Origin: Paenibacillus endoradicis
GTDB lineage: Bacteria; Bacillota; Bacilli; Paenibacillales; Paenibacillaceae
Length of the DNA stretch: 64,000 bases
Assembly: GCF_024721975.1 (NCBI RefSeq)
Contig: NZ_JANQBB010000007.1
Span: 248,001 to 312,000, forward strand
Direction of reading: 5' to 3'
The notes below the pieces were generated by a model. That model searched no databases and was not told the origin of the DNA. It saw only the letters and a program-made list of their open reading frames with translations. The number at the start of each line of letters is the position of its first letter. Within the stretch, counting starts at the first letter, position 1. Below are positions 53,833 through 61,619 of the stretch, piece by piece. The translations under genes and the position numbers were made by a program.

Positions 53833-53865
53833 GGATATTCAAATCATCCACTGGTGATCACGATG
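53833..53865 (+). repeat. Array B partial fourth copy
   Basis: Only the first 33 bases (GGATATTCAAATCATCCACT to CACGATGA), then a different repeat begins. Confidence 0.8.
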
Positions 53866-53870
53866 AATTA

Positions 53871-54012
53871 GAGGAAAAGTTTTAGCTTACGAAGATACTT
53901 TTCGTTACTAAGATGTAAATTAAGAGGTAGACGAAAAGTTAGGTTTACGCTTACGAAGATACTTTTCGTTACTAAGTAGTATATCAAGAAGTAAACGAAA
54001 AGTTTTAGGGGG
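53871..54012 (+). repeat. Two 64-bp direct repeats with hairpin potential before mmsB
   Basis: GCTTACGAAGATACTTTTCG begins units at 53885 and 53949. Each unit holds ACTTTTCGT and a downstream ACGAAAAGT, so each can form a hairpin; a third half-copy (GAGGAAAAGTTTTA) lies at 53871. The second unit ends in the ribosome site of the permease gene (TTAGGGGGT), so the structure could affect its translation. Confidence 0.75.
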
Positions 54013-54021
54013 TTAATAATT

Positions 54022-55197
54022 ATGAAATTAATGCATGAAGCCAAAAATATGCTGAAAACAAATATACGTGAATACGGAATGTATATTGCATTATTTATTA
54101 TCATGTTAACGTTCACTATATTAACGGATGGATTGTTTTTGTCCTCACGTAATATTAGTAACTTATTAGATGCTACAGGGTATATAGCAGTCTTAGCAGT
54201 GGGAATGACTTTAGTTATTGTCATTAGACATATCGATCTGTCTGTAGGATTTGCTGCAGGATTTATGGGAGCGATTGCAGCAACATTGTTAACTCAATTA
54301 GGCGTCCCAGTCATTATTACTATTCCAGTTATTCTTGTACTAGGAATTGTTGTAGGTTTCTTCAATGGATATCTCGTTGCATCGATTGGAATTCCTTCGT
54401 TCGTTGCCTCGCTAGCAGCAATGTTAATATTCCGTGGCGCATTACTCCGTGTTACTGAGAAGTCAGGCACGATTATTATTAAAGACGAAACATTTAACGC
54501 AATTGGAAATGGATATATACCAGCAATAATGAAAATAATGCATTTGAATTTATTATCACTAATTATCGGAGCTATTATTATTGTTTTGTATATTGTCAGT
54601 GAGTTTTCCAAACGTAAAAACAAACAAAAGTATAACTTTGAAGTCATGTCTAAAGGTATGTTTGCTATTAAACTAGTATTTATTTCTGCAATTATTGCTT
54701 ATATTACATACATTCTCGCAGGTTACAAAGGCTTCTCGTGGACCGTTATCATTATGTTGATCGTAGCAGTTATTTATCATTTTCTAACATCATCGACTGT
54801 AATAGGTAGACATATCTATGCTGTAGGAAGTAATCCAGAAGCAGCACATTTGAGCGGAATTAACGTAAAGAAAATTACTTATTTCGTCTTTGGTTCAATG
54901 GGTTTACTATCCGCTCTATCAGGTATATTATTCACTGCTCGCTTGCAATCGGCAACAACAACGGCAGGAACATTGTTTGAACTTGATGCCATCGCAGCGG
55001 CATATGTAGGCGGTGTATCGGCTGCAGGTGGCGTTGGTAAAGTAACTGGTTCAATTATTGGAGCTATTGTTATGGCATCTCTTATTAGTGGTATGAATCT
55101 GTTAGGCGTAGGAATCTCATATCAATATATGATTCGTGGCGGTGTGCTCGCTGCTGCTGTAATATTTGATATTATGACTCGCAGAAAGAGGGCATAG
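54022..55197 (+). CDS. mmsB: Sugar ABC importer permease (MmsB/XylH-like)
   Basis: 391 aa with about ten helices. Class signatures: IAVLAVGMTLVIVIRHIDLS (early), GFFNGYLVASIGIPSFVASL, AVGSNPEAAHLSGINV (EAA-like coupling loop), and a C-terminal AAYVGGVSAAGGVGKVTG. About 45 residues longer than simple RbsC permeases, as expected for the XylH/GguB type. AGGGGG lies upstream. It must function with mmsA despite the repeat-filled gap; a separate promoter in the gap was not obvious. Confidence 0.9.
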   Translation: MKLMHEAKNMLKTNIREYGMYIALFIIMLTFTILTDGLFLSSRNISNLLDATGYIAVLAVGMTLVIVIRHIDLSVGFAAGFMGAIAATLLTQLGVPVIITIPVILVLGIVVGFFNGYLVASIGIPSFVASLAAMLIFRGALLRVTEKSGTIIIKDETFNAIGNGYIPAIMKIMHLNLLSLIIGAIIIVLYIVSEFSKRKNKQKYNFEVMSKGMFAIKLVFISAIIAYITYILAGYKGFSWTVIIMLIVAVIYHFLTSSTVIGRHIYAVGSNPEAAHLSGINVKKITYFVFGSMGLLSALSGILFTARLQSATTTAGTLFELDAIAAAYVGGVSAAGGVGKVTGSIIGAIVMASLISGMNLLGVGISYQYMIRGGVLAAAVIFDIMTRRKRA

Positions 55198-55213
55198 CTC
55201 TAGACAAACGTAA

Positions 55214-55270
55214 ACACCTTCAAGCAGTACAAGTGTTGTAATACTTGTACTGCTTGAGGGTGTATTTTTG
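55214..55270. terminator. Strong hairpin terminator after mmsB
   Basis: CAAGCAGTACAAGT pairs with ACTTGTACTGCTTG, extended by CACC/GGTG, and is followed by ATTTTTG. It lies between convergent genes. Confidence 0.85.
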
Positions 55271-55279
55271 TGTTTACAG

Positions 55280-55936
55280 TTATTGGGGTTCTACTCTTAC
55301 GAGATGAAAACGTTCATCCTGCTGAATGCGTTCTACTGCTTCATTTTTATTACGTACACCTAGCTTTTCATATATTTTTCGTAAATATTTTTCAACAGAA
55401 CTTTCGCTAACATGAATTTTTCTAGCAATTAAAGCATTCGTATACTTATCAGAAACCATGCTCAGAATCGAACGTTCGGTTGGCGTAAGATCCATCTCCC
55501 AATAATGTTTTACTTCTTCAGAACGATGCAGTTTTATTTGGCGGAATAAAGGTAGAGGTATAATCGTATGTCCATGAAGGACTGCATCGATCATAGCAAT
55601 GATTTCACTAGGAGACGCAGACTTGTTTAACATCCCACTAGCACCACTATCTACAAGTTGGTTGAAGTAAGGAACATAATCGTAACCAGTATGAATAATA
55701 ATATGTAGTCCTGGAAAACGTTCTTTCAACTTCGAACATAGTGTAATACCTGTTTCTTCCGGCATATTTAGATCAAGCAGTACAATATGAGGGTACAATC
55801 GCTCAATAAGACTAATTGCAACTGTTAAACTATCTGTAATCCCGATAATAGTAATGCTATCTTCCTGCTGGATAAGACTAGAAATACTACTAGCCATTTC
55901 GGGGTGATCATCAATAATAAGTAGCTTAATGGGCAT
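55280..55936 (-). CDS. NarL/LuxR-family response regulator (ComA/DegU-like)
   Basis: 218 aa. Receiver domain with DDH at 9-11, phospho-Asp in IVLLDLNMPEETG (about 55), Thr in IIHTGYD and Lys in LNKSASP. The C-terminal LuxR HTH has LTPTERSILSMVSDKYTNALIARKIHVSESSVEKYLRKIYEKLGV (read in parts), the last helix being the DNA-recognition segment. The start lies one base after the kinase stop, behind AGGAGTAAGTTA. It is the partner of the kinase at 55938. Confidence 0.9.
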   Translation of the reverse strand: MPIKLLIIDDHPEMASSISSLIQQEDSITIIGITDSLTVAISLIERLYPHIVLLDLNMPEETGITLCSKLKERFPGLHIIIHTGYDYVPYFNQLVDSGASGMLNKSASPSEIIAMIDAVLHGHTIIPLPLFRQIKLHRSEEVKHYWEMDLTPTERSILSMVSDKYTNALIARKIHVSESSVEKYLRKIYEKLGVRNKNEAVERIQQDERFHLVRVEPQ

Positions 55937-55937
55937 A

Positions 55938-58097
55938 TTAACTTACTCCTAATCTAGGTATCGTAATTTTAACTTGAAATCCTTGCATCGGACTAGATTG
56001 TATTAAGATATTGGCGTTCATACTTTGAACGCGATGATTAATACCTATCCAACCAGTACTTTCGAAGTTTTGTAGATTCTCAATGCCTCGTCCGTTGTCG
56101 CTGTATGAAAAAGATAAAGTATTTGCGTCTTTATGGAACAATAGAGTGATCTTAGTGGACTGCGAATGCTTTTTTGCGTTCGAAAGTAGTTCCTGAATAA
56201 TACGAAACACTTGTAACAAGTCATCGTTATTAAGTTGATTCCATTCATGAACATCTTCTAACGATAAGATAATGTCGCTTTCATAATGAGTTCGTTCATT
56301 TTCAACGAGACTAGAAATAGCGTTAGCAAAGCCTGTCTCTTTCAATAAGTGAGGATATATATTAAAGATAATATCCCTTGCATTAAGATTAATAATTTGC
56401 AAATATTCTGCAAGATCTGACAAAGATTGACTCATAGCTTCAGCTGATTTCATAGACTTAGTCAATGATAGTACGCGATGTCTTGCAAATAAAATATCTT
56501 GTAGTAGAGTATCATGCAAATCTGTAGCTTGATGTTTTCGTTCTTGCTCTACTAATTGCAGAATCGTCCGTTTTAAAGTGAAAATTTGCTCGAGATTTTG
56601 ATGTTCAACGTTATTATGGTTGAAAATTTGAATAATATTATTTGAAAAAAGTTTATTGAGATTAATATTTTCAACTAATGTTGCAATCGGAAATTTAATA
56701 ATATCGATAACAAGTTGTAGCGGATAACTTATTTTGCGAGTTGCCCTTCTATGTTCAACAATAAGATAACAATATTGTTGTTCCTCTCTGCTAATATGAA
56801 ATAATTTATAAGCAGAAAGTGATTTGAAGTCTTGCTTTAGAAGTTGTTCAATAGATTGTAAATGAATCGGTTTATAGCTTGCTATGTAATTTTTGTTAGG
56901 AGTTGTAATCAAAATCGTTGCATTCATTAGATTAAAATGATGGCAAAGATCAGGTAAACCATATCTTTCAAAATCTTCAAAGCTTTTAATGAAAGTAAAG
57001 CTTTGCATTAATTTATGAATAGATTTGAGATATAAATAAGGCCAAATTAGTGGACGTAAAGGTAATATTAGATGCCTCCATAGTGATCTATTTAAAGTAA
57101 TAATATTTTTTCCGTAACTTAATATTAGAAAAATAAATGGATATAGTACAAATACAAACATCGAATAATGATACGGAACGATAGGATGATAGATAATATC
57201 AGGAAAAACGGTTAGCAGTAGAAAAGGTGCAAAGCAAATGGTAAACGAAAATAGCGAAATTTTAATTACAGTAGCAGAATAGGAATATTCCAAACGTCGA
57301 CGTCTATATACATAAAAAAGATATAAAAAAGTCAATAAACATCCGACCATGAAATGAATAAGTGTAGTCTTTTGCTCAATTCGATATAGTCTATAGTCGA
57401 ACCATGGGCTGAAATAAAATAAATGAAGTGTGCAATATAATAAAACAAGACGATAATACCAACTAATATAGTGATAGGAGAAAAATATTTGTCCTTTAGC
57501 TTTCAATAATTGATAGATGAAGTCTATCATTATTGCTGGTATAAGGATGATTACTATACTAATGATGACTTTCGATAAGCTATCAGATTTGGTTGCAGAT
57601 TCAGTGCACATAAAAGCAATACTTAGTAGTATAAATAATTGAGTTAAAAGTATAGATGATTTGGAACGACCATAGCGAATATATATAGTGATTGCGATTA
57701 ATGCCATAAATATTTCAGTGAAAAAGATAATTATTGATCGATACTCTAGAGGGAACTCTTTATAATCAAGTGTAATTATTTTGGCTGAGTTATTGCGTAG
57801 TAAGGTAATCGAATGAATCTTTTCGATTCGATGAAATTTGTACACTGTAGTATGTTTCTCAACCGCAGAATGATCAATTTGGACAACAATATCCCCAAGT
57901 TCTAACCCAATGTCTGATGCATATCCACTACTATCCAATTTACTAATTTGCCATGCACTATCACTTATCATATTAACGGAAGCACCGATATATAGATAAT
58001 GGAAGTTAATATAATTTATCCAAGTATGGAGGAGCGTGAATAGTAAACCAACGAGTATTATATAGATAAACTTTCGATAAGTTTTTAATAGATTCAT
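55938..58097 (-). CDS. ComP-like sensor kinase with external PDZ-like domain and about eight helices
   Basis: 719 aa. TM1 (about 10-33), an external PDZ-like segment (about 40-110: SGYASDIGLELGDIVVQID), then about seven further helices to about 345. A GAF-like cytoplasmic region follows, then a HisKA_3 box HQATDLHDTLLQDILFARH (His about 525) and an ATPase with ELLSNAKKHSQ and SYSDNGRGI (GGRG-type loop). This is the plan of B. subtilis ComP. No comQ/comX-like genes were seen nearby, so the signal is unknown. The ATG has no clear ribosome-binding site. Confidence 0.85.
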   Translation of the reverse strand: MNLLKTYRKFIYIILVGLLFTLLHTWINYINFHYLYIGASVNMISDSAWQISKLDSSGYASDIGLELGDIVVQIDHSAVEKHTTVYKFHRIEKIHSITLLRNNSAKIITLDYKEFPLEYRSIIIFFTEIFMALIAITIYIRYGRSKSSILLTQLFILLSIAFMCTESATKSDSLSKVIISIVIILIPAIMIDFIYQLLKAKGQIFFSYHYISWYYRLVLLYCTLHLFYFSPWFDYRLYRIEQKTTLIHFMVGCLLTFLYLFYVYRRRRLEYSYSATVIKISLFSFTICFAPFLLLTVFPDIIYHPIVPYHYSMFVFVLYPFIFLILSYGKNIITLNRSLWRHLILPLRPLIWPYLYLKSIHKLMQSFTFIKSFEDFERYGLPDLCHHFNLMNATILITTPNKNYIASYKPIHLQSIEQLLKQDFKSLSAYKLFHISREEQQYCYLIVEHRRATRKISYPLQLVIDIIKFPIATLVENINLNKLFSNNIIQIFNHNNVEHQNLEQIFTLKRTILQLVEQERKHQATDLHDTLLQDILFARHRVLSLTKSMKSAEAMSQSLSDLAEYLQIINLNARDIIFNIYPHLLKETGFANAISSLVENERTHYESDIILSLEDVHEWNQLNNDDLLQVFRIIQELLSNAKKHSQSTKITLLFHKDANTLSFSYSDNGRGIENLQNFESTGWIGINHRVQSMNANILIQSSPMQGFQVKITIPRLGVS

Positions 58098-58285
58098 GGT
58101 AGTCTGTACGTTGAATACATTTTATTCTCCCCTTCGCAATATTTACTAGACTTTCAAATAGTGTGCTTTATATTTTAATTAGCAAATTTAGTTTTATTTT
58201 ACAATTGTATGATGATTCATGAAATAATACAATTATTGTAATAAGTATAATTTGTTCACTTGAATTAGAAACGGGAGGGATAAAA

Positions 58286-59608
58286 ATGACAACTTTAAGA
58301 GGGAATATGACAACTAGACTTGAAAAATGGAGCTATGGTGGATTCTCGTTTGGACAAAATTTAATGTATATGTTGCAACTTCAATTTCTTACGTTCTTCT
58401 ACACAGAAGAGGTAGGATTATCTTTAGGTGCCACAGCGACGTTGCTATTGATCGCAAAATTATGGGATGCATTTAATGATCCTATTATGGGGGCAATCGT
58501 AGATAAGCTAAACTTCAAATCAGGAAAATACATACCTTGGCTGAAATACACAAGTATTATTGTTCCACTAACCATGTTATTTACATTTGTAAATATAGAT
58601 GCTGGTTATTCTATGAAACTAGTGTTTGCTTATATTACTTATATTATGTGGGGGATGGCGTACACTGTCTCTGATTCTCCGATGTTTTCTTTATCAACGG
58701 TGATGACTAAGCATGTATACGAACGTGATCAATTGATCGCTATAGCACGTATGGCAGGAGCCATTGCTGCGATATTAACTGCTGGATTTTTGATGTTAGT
58801 TGGCTCATTAGGCTGGCTTGGTGCGATGGCAATCTACTGTGTGGCTTCATTAATTACAATGATTCCTTTACCGTTTGTTGCGAAAGAACGAGTAGTATAT
58901 AAAGAGCAGAACACTTCATTCTTACAAATATTTAAGTACCTACTTCGTAATAAATATTTCTTTATTTTCTATGTTGGCTATTTACTTATGAGCACGACGA
59001 ATACACTACAAACGATCGCAGCCTACTTCGCCAAATCCAATCTAGGTAACGAAGACATGCTCACCGTATTGTTAGCAGTATTAGTGTTACCAATCATTAT
59101 CGTTTCCCCATTACTGCCTAAGTTAATAACAATTTTCGGAAAAAAACGCCTTACAATCTATTGCTCTTTCCTCGTTATAATTCTTTCACTCATCCAGTAT
59201 ACGGTAGGGTATAATAACTTTACATTGTTTTTAGTTATAGCAGCTATTCGAGTACTTTGTATGCAAATTCCGCTATTACTGTATGGAATGTTTACAGCAG
59301 ATTGTATTGAATACGGTAACGCGATTACTGGACAGCGTACGGCTGGAATTACGTTTTCAGTTCAGACGATGTTTACTAAACTAGCGGGGGCACTATCCTC
59401 TACGTTATGTCTAGCGTTACTTTCTTATTATGGATATGTTAATCAAAGTGATACGCAAAGTACAGAAGCACTACATGGAATATGGGTAATCTTCACCTTA
59501 GTTCCGATCATCGGATATGTCGGCATGCTAATCACTATGTATTTCTATCGTCTTGATGAGAAAACTGTTTCCGCGTATATGATCAAAAATCAGTCTGGTA
59601 TTGAATAA
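58286..59608 (+). CDS. GPH-family sugar:cation symporter (MelB-like MFS)
   Basis: 440 aa, twelve helices, GGGAGGG upstream. GPH signatures: KWSYGGFSFGQNLMYM, LLLIAKLWDAFNDPIMGAIVD with the Asp pair used for cation coupling, and ADCIEYGNAITGQRTAGITFS. These carriers take up glycosides, pentosides or hexuronides with Na+ or H+. No glycosidase is adjacent, so the substrate is not indicated. Confidence 0.9.
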   Translation: MTTLRGNMTTRLEKWSYGGFSFGQNLMYMLQLQFLTFFYTEEVGLSLGATATLLLIAKLWDAFNDPIMGAIVDKLNFKSGKYIPWLKYTSIIVPLTMLFTFVNIDAGYSMKLVFAYITYIMWGMAYTVSDSPMFSLSTVMTKHVYERDQLIAIARMAGAIAAILTAGFLMLVGSLGWLGAMAIYCVASLITMIPLPFVAKERVVYKEQNTSFLQIFKYLLRNKYFFIFYVGYLLMSTTNTLQTIAAYFAKSNLGNEDMLTVLLAVLVLPIIIVSPLLPKLITIFGKKRLTIYCSFLVIILSLIQYTVGYNNFTLFLVIAAIRVLCMQIPLLLYGMFTADCIEYGNAITGQRTAGITFSVQTMFTKLAGALSSTLCLALLSYYGYVNQSDTQSTEALHGIWVIFTLVPIIGYVGMLITMYFYRLDEKTVSAYMIKNQSGIE

Positions 59609-59664
59609 TAGTCATAATTTATTAGATGGATCTGAATGATATTCAGCCTAGGAGGTAAGTCAGC

Positions 59665-60447
59665 ATGTTAGTAAAAGAGTTAATGGAGATATTAATAGCT
59701 CCTGTAGGCAAGTTAGATCAAACCGTTGATGGAATTATCGTTGGCGATGGTAATGAGGAAGTGAAAGCGATTGGGACTACATTTGTATGTAGCTATGAAG
59801 TGATTAAGAAAGCTATTGAAAAAGGGATAAATGTTATTATTTCACATGAGCCAGTTTGTTATAACCATCATAGTGAGCATGACAAGTTCGGTGTCAGTAA
59901 AGTAATCGAACAGAAGCTAGAACTACTACGAAAACATAGTATAAATGTTATTCGTTTCCATGATTATGCACATCGTTATATACCAGATATTATTTCAGAA
60001 GGTTTTCTTGATGTGATGGAATGGTCCTCTTATGAAGATCAAGTACAAGCAGATTTATTACATCTACCTACGCAATCAGTAGGGCAAATTGCTAAGCAAC
60101 TGAAAGAGCGTCTTGGGATCGAATATATTCAGCTTGTAGGACAACAGGAGCAGTTATGTTCGAATGTATGGTTACGTCTAGGATTCCGTGGTAATGGTGA
60201 CAACTGTATCCCTGCTTATGAGCAAGGGGAGATAGATTTAATCATCGCTGGTGAAGGACATGAGTGGGAAACACCTGAATATGTAAGAGATGCAAATGCA
60301 CAAGGAAAAGCAATTGCATTGTTGATTATAGGGCATCAGAAGAGTGAGGATGCGGGTATGAAGATTTTGGCTAGAAGATTGCAACAACAGTTACCACAAT
60401 TGCCGATTACACATATTGAACAGTTAACGGCCATCCAATATGTGTAG
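59665..60447 (+). CDS. Nif3-like dinuclear metal-centre protein (YbgI/YqfO family)
   Basis: 260 aa, AGGAGGTAAG upstream. Metal-ligand positions of the family: VIISHEPVCYNHH (about 63-75), VIRFHDYAHRY (about 97), and the late IAGEGHEWETPEY with His and Glu (about 195). The family is widespread and its activity is still uncertain. It may be co-transcribed with the symporter (56 bases between). It converges with the DUF3817 gene. Confidence 0.85.
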   Translation: MLVKELMEILIAPVGKLDQTVDGIIVGDGNEEVKAIGTTFVCSYEVIKKAIEKGINVIISHEPVCYNHHSEHDKFGVSKVIEQKLELLRKHSINVIRFHDYAHRYIPDIISEGFLDVMEWSSYEDQVQADLLHLPTQSVGQIAKQLKERLGIEYIQLVGQQEQLCSNVWLRLGFRGNGDNCIPAYEQGEIDLIIAGEGHEWETPEYVRDANAQGKAIALLIIGHQKSEDAGMKILARRLQQQLPQLPITHIEQLTAIQYV

Positions 60448-60465
60448 CGACTATATGACACTCAT

Positions 60466-60768
60466 TTATTGATATTGTGTATCTAATTTCTCGAGTTTGC
60501 GATCTAAGAAGAAATTACCAAATGGTATAAATGCTACTGCAAAACAAATTACAGTCCAAAGTAGATTCCAACGTGTCTTTAACGTCGCATAAATAATACT
60601 AGCACCATACACGATAACGATACCACCATGAATTCTACCGACAATACTAACAACTTCCGGGATATCCATCCAGTATTTCAGTGGCATACCAATACAAATC
60701 AGAATGATAAGTGATAAACCATCCAATAGTCCAGCTAGTCTTAATTTACCTATAGGTGTTTTTAGCAT
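60466..60768 (-). CDS. DUF3817-family small membrane protein
   Basis: 100 aa, three hydrophobic helices, GGAGATATT before the ATG. The N-terminal GKLRLAGLLDGLSLIILICIG and the middle VVSIVGRIHGGIVIVYGASI fit DUF3817, a family common in Bacillales with no known function. It ends 18 bases from the Nif3 stop. Confidence 0.8.
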   Translation of the reverse strand: MLKTPIGKLRLAGLLDGLSLIILICIGMPLKYWMDIPEVVSIVGRIHGGIVIVYGASIIYATLKTRWNLLWTVICFAVAFIPFGNFFLDRKLEKLDTQYQ

Positions 60769-60983
60769 AATATCTCCTTTAATATGTTGTATATACTGAG
60801 TATAGCGATAGATTGCATCGAGAAGCTAAACAAGCTGTGACAATATTATTATTTTTCAATAAGTAAGTGATAATAGTGTTAGATTATAACAACTATGATT
60901 TGCTTCCTATTACGAAACTGGTATAATTCTAATGTAGAAGAAATATGAATTTACATAATAAAATGAATGAAGGAGGTAATTAC

Positions 60984-61319
60984 ATGTATACTGGAATGCT
61001 ACATACACATTCTGCAGCTTGGATAATTATGATCATATTGTTCTTGGTAAGCTACTTTGTACCAAAACAAAAAGTGACAAAAATGATTTTGCGCCTTTTC
61101 TATCTAATAATGATCTTTAGTGGCGGTTATATGTTCTTCTCAGGTAGTTACACTGGTGTGTATCACGTCAAGATCACTTGTGCGATTATCGTTATCGGTA
61201 TGATGGAAATGATCTTAGCTCGTCAGAAAAAAGGTAAGAGCACATTACCATTTTGGATTATTTTCGGAGTTCTGTTAGTGGTCGTTGTTTTAATTGGATA
61301 CGGTGTTATTGCGTTCTAA
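60984..61319 (+). CDS. YisL/DUF1516-family membrane protein
   Basis: 111 aa from ATG 60984, behind AAGGAGGTAATTAC; an earlier in-frame ATG at 60945 lacks a site. Four hydrophobic helices. LHTHSAAWIIMIILF at the N-terminus (His-x-His) and a RLFYLIMIFSGGYMFF helix fit YisL. Function unknown. Single-gene unit with its own terminator. Confidence 0.8.
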   Translation: MYTGMLHTHSAAWIIMIILFLVSYFVPKQKVTKMILRLFYLIMIFSGGYMFFSGSYTGVYHVKITCAIIVIGMMEMILARQKKGKSTLPFWIIFGVLLVVVVLIGYGVIAF

Positions 61320-61338
61320 TGATACATTATTATTTTAT

Positions 61339-61391
61339 AAAAGAGCTATAAATAAATTGCTATGATTGCAATTTATTTATAGCTCTTTTTG
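61339..61391 (+). terminator. Strong rho-independent terminator
   Basis: AAAAGAGCTATAAATAAATT pairs with AATTTATTTATAGCTCTTTT around a 7-base loop with extra G-C closure, ending in TTTTT. Confidence 0.9.
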
Positions 61392-61619
61392 TTGTGAAAA
61401 TACAATGAATATTGTCATGTATTGTATTTGAGAAATATACAACTAAATGATAATATTTACTGATATAGTTTTATTGGGAAAAGAGGAACTTTTGACCTAA
61501 ATGAAAGAAATTTATCCCATTAATTAAAACGATTTCAGTAATATTTCATTGCAAACATATATAATTATCGTATGTATTACAGAAAATATTCGTTTACAGC
61601 TAGAATGGAGTTGTTGGGT

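Noticed and set aside
53269..53865. CRISPR array
   Set aside because: Units are 188 bases and repeat entirely, with no unique spacers and no cas genes nearby.
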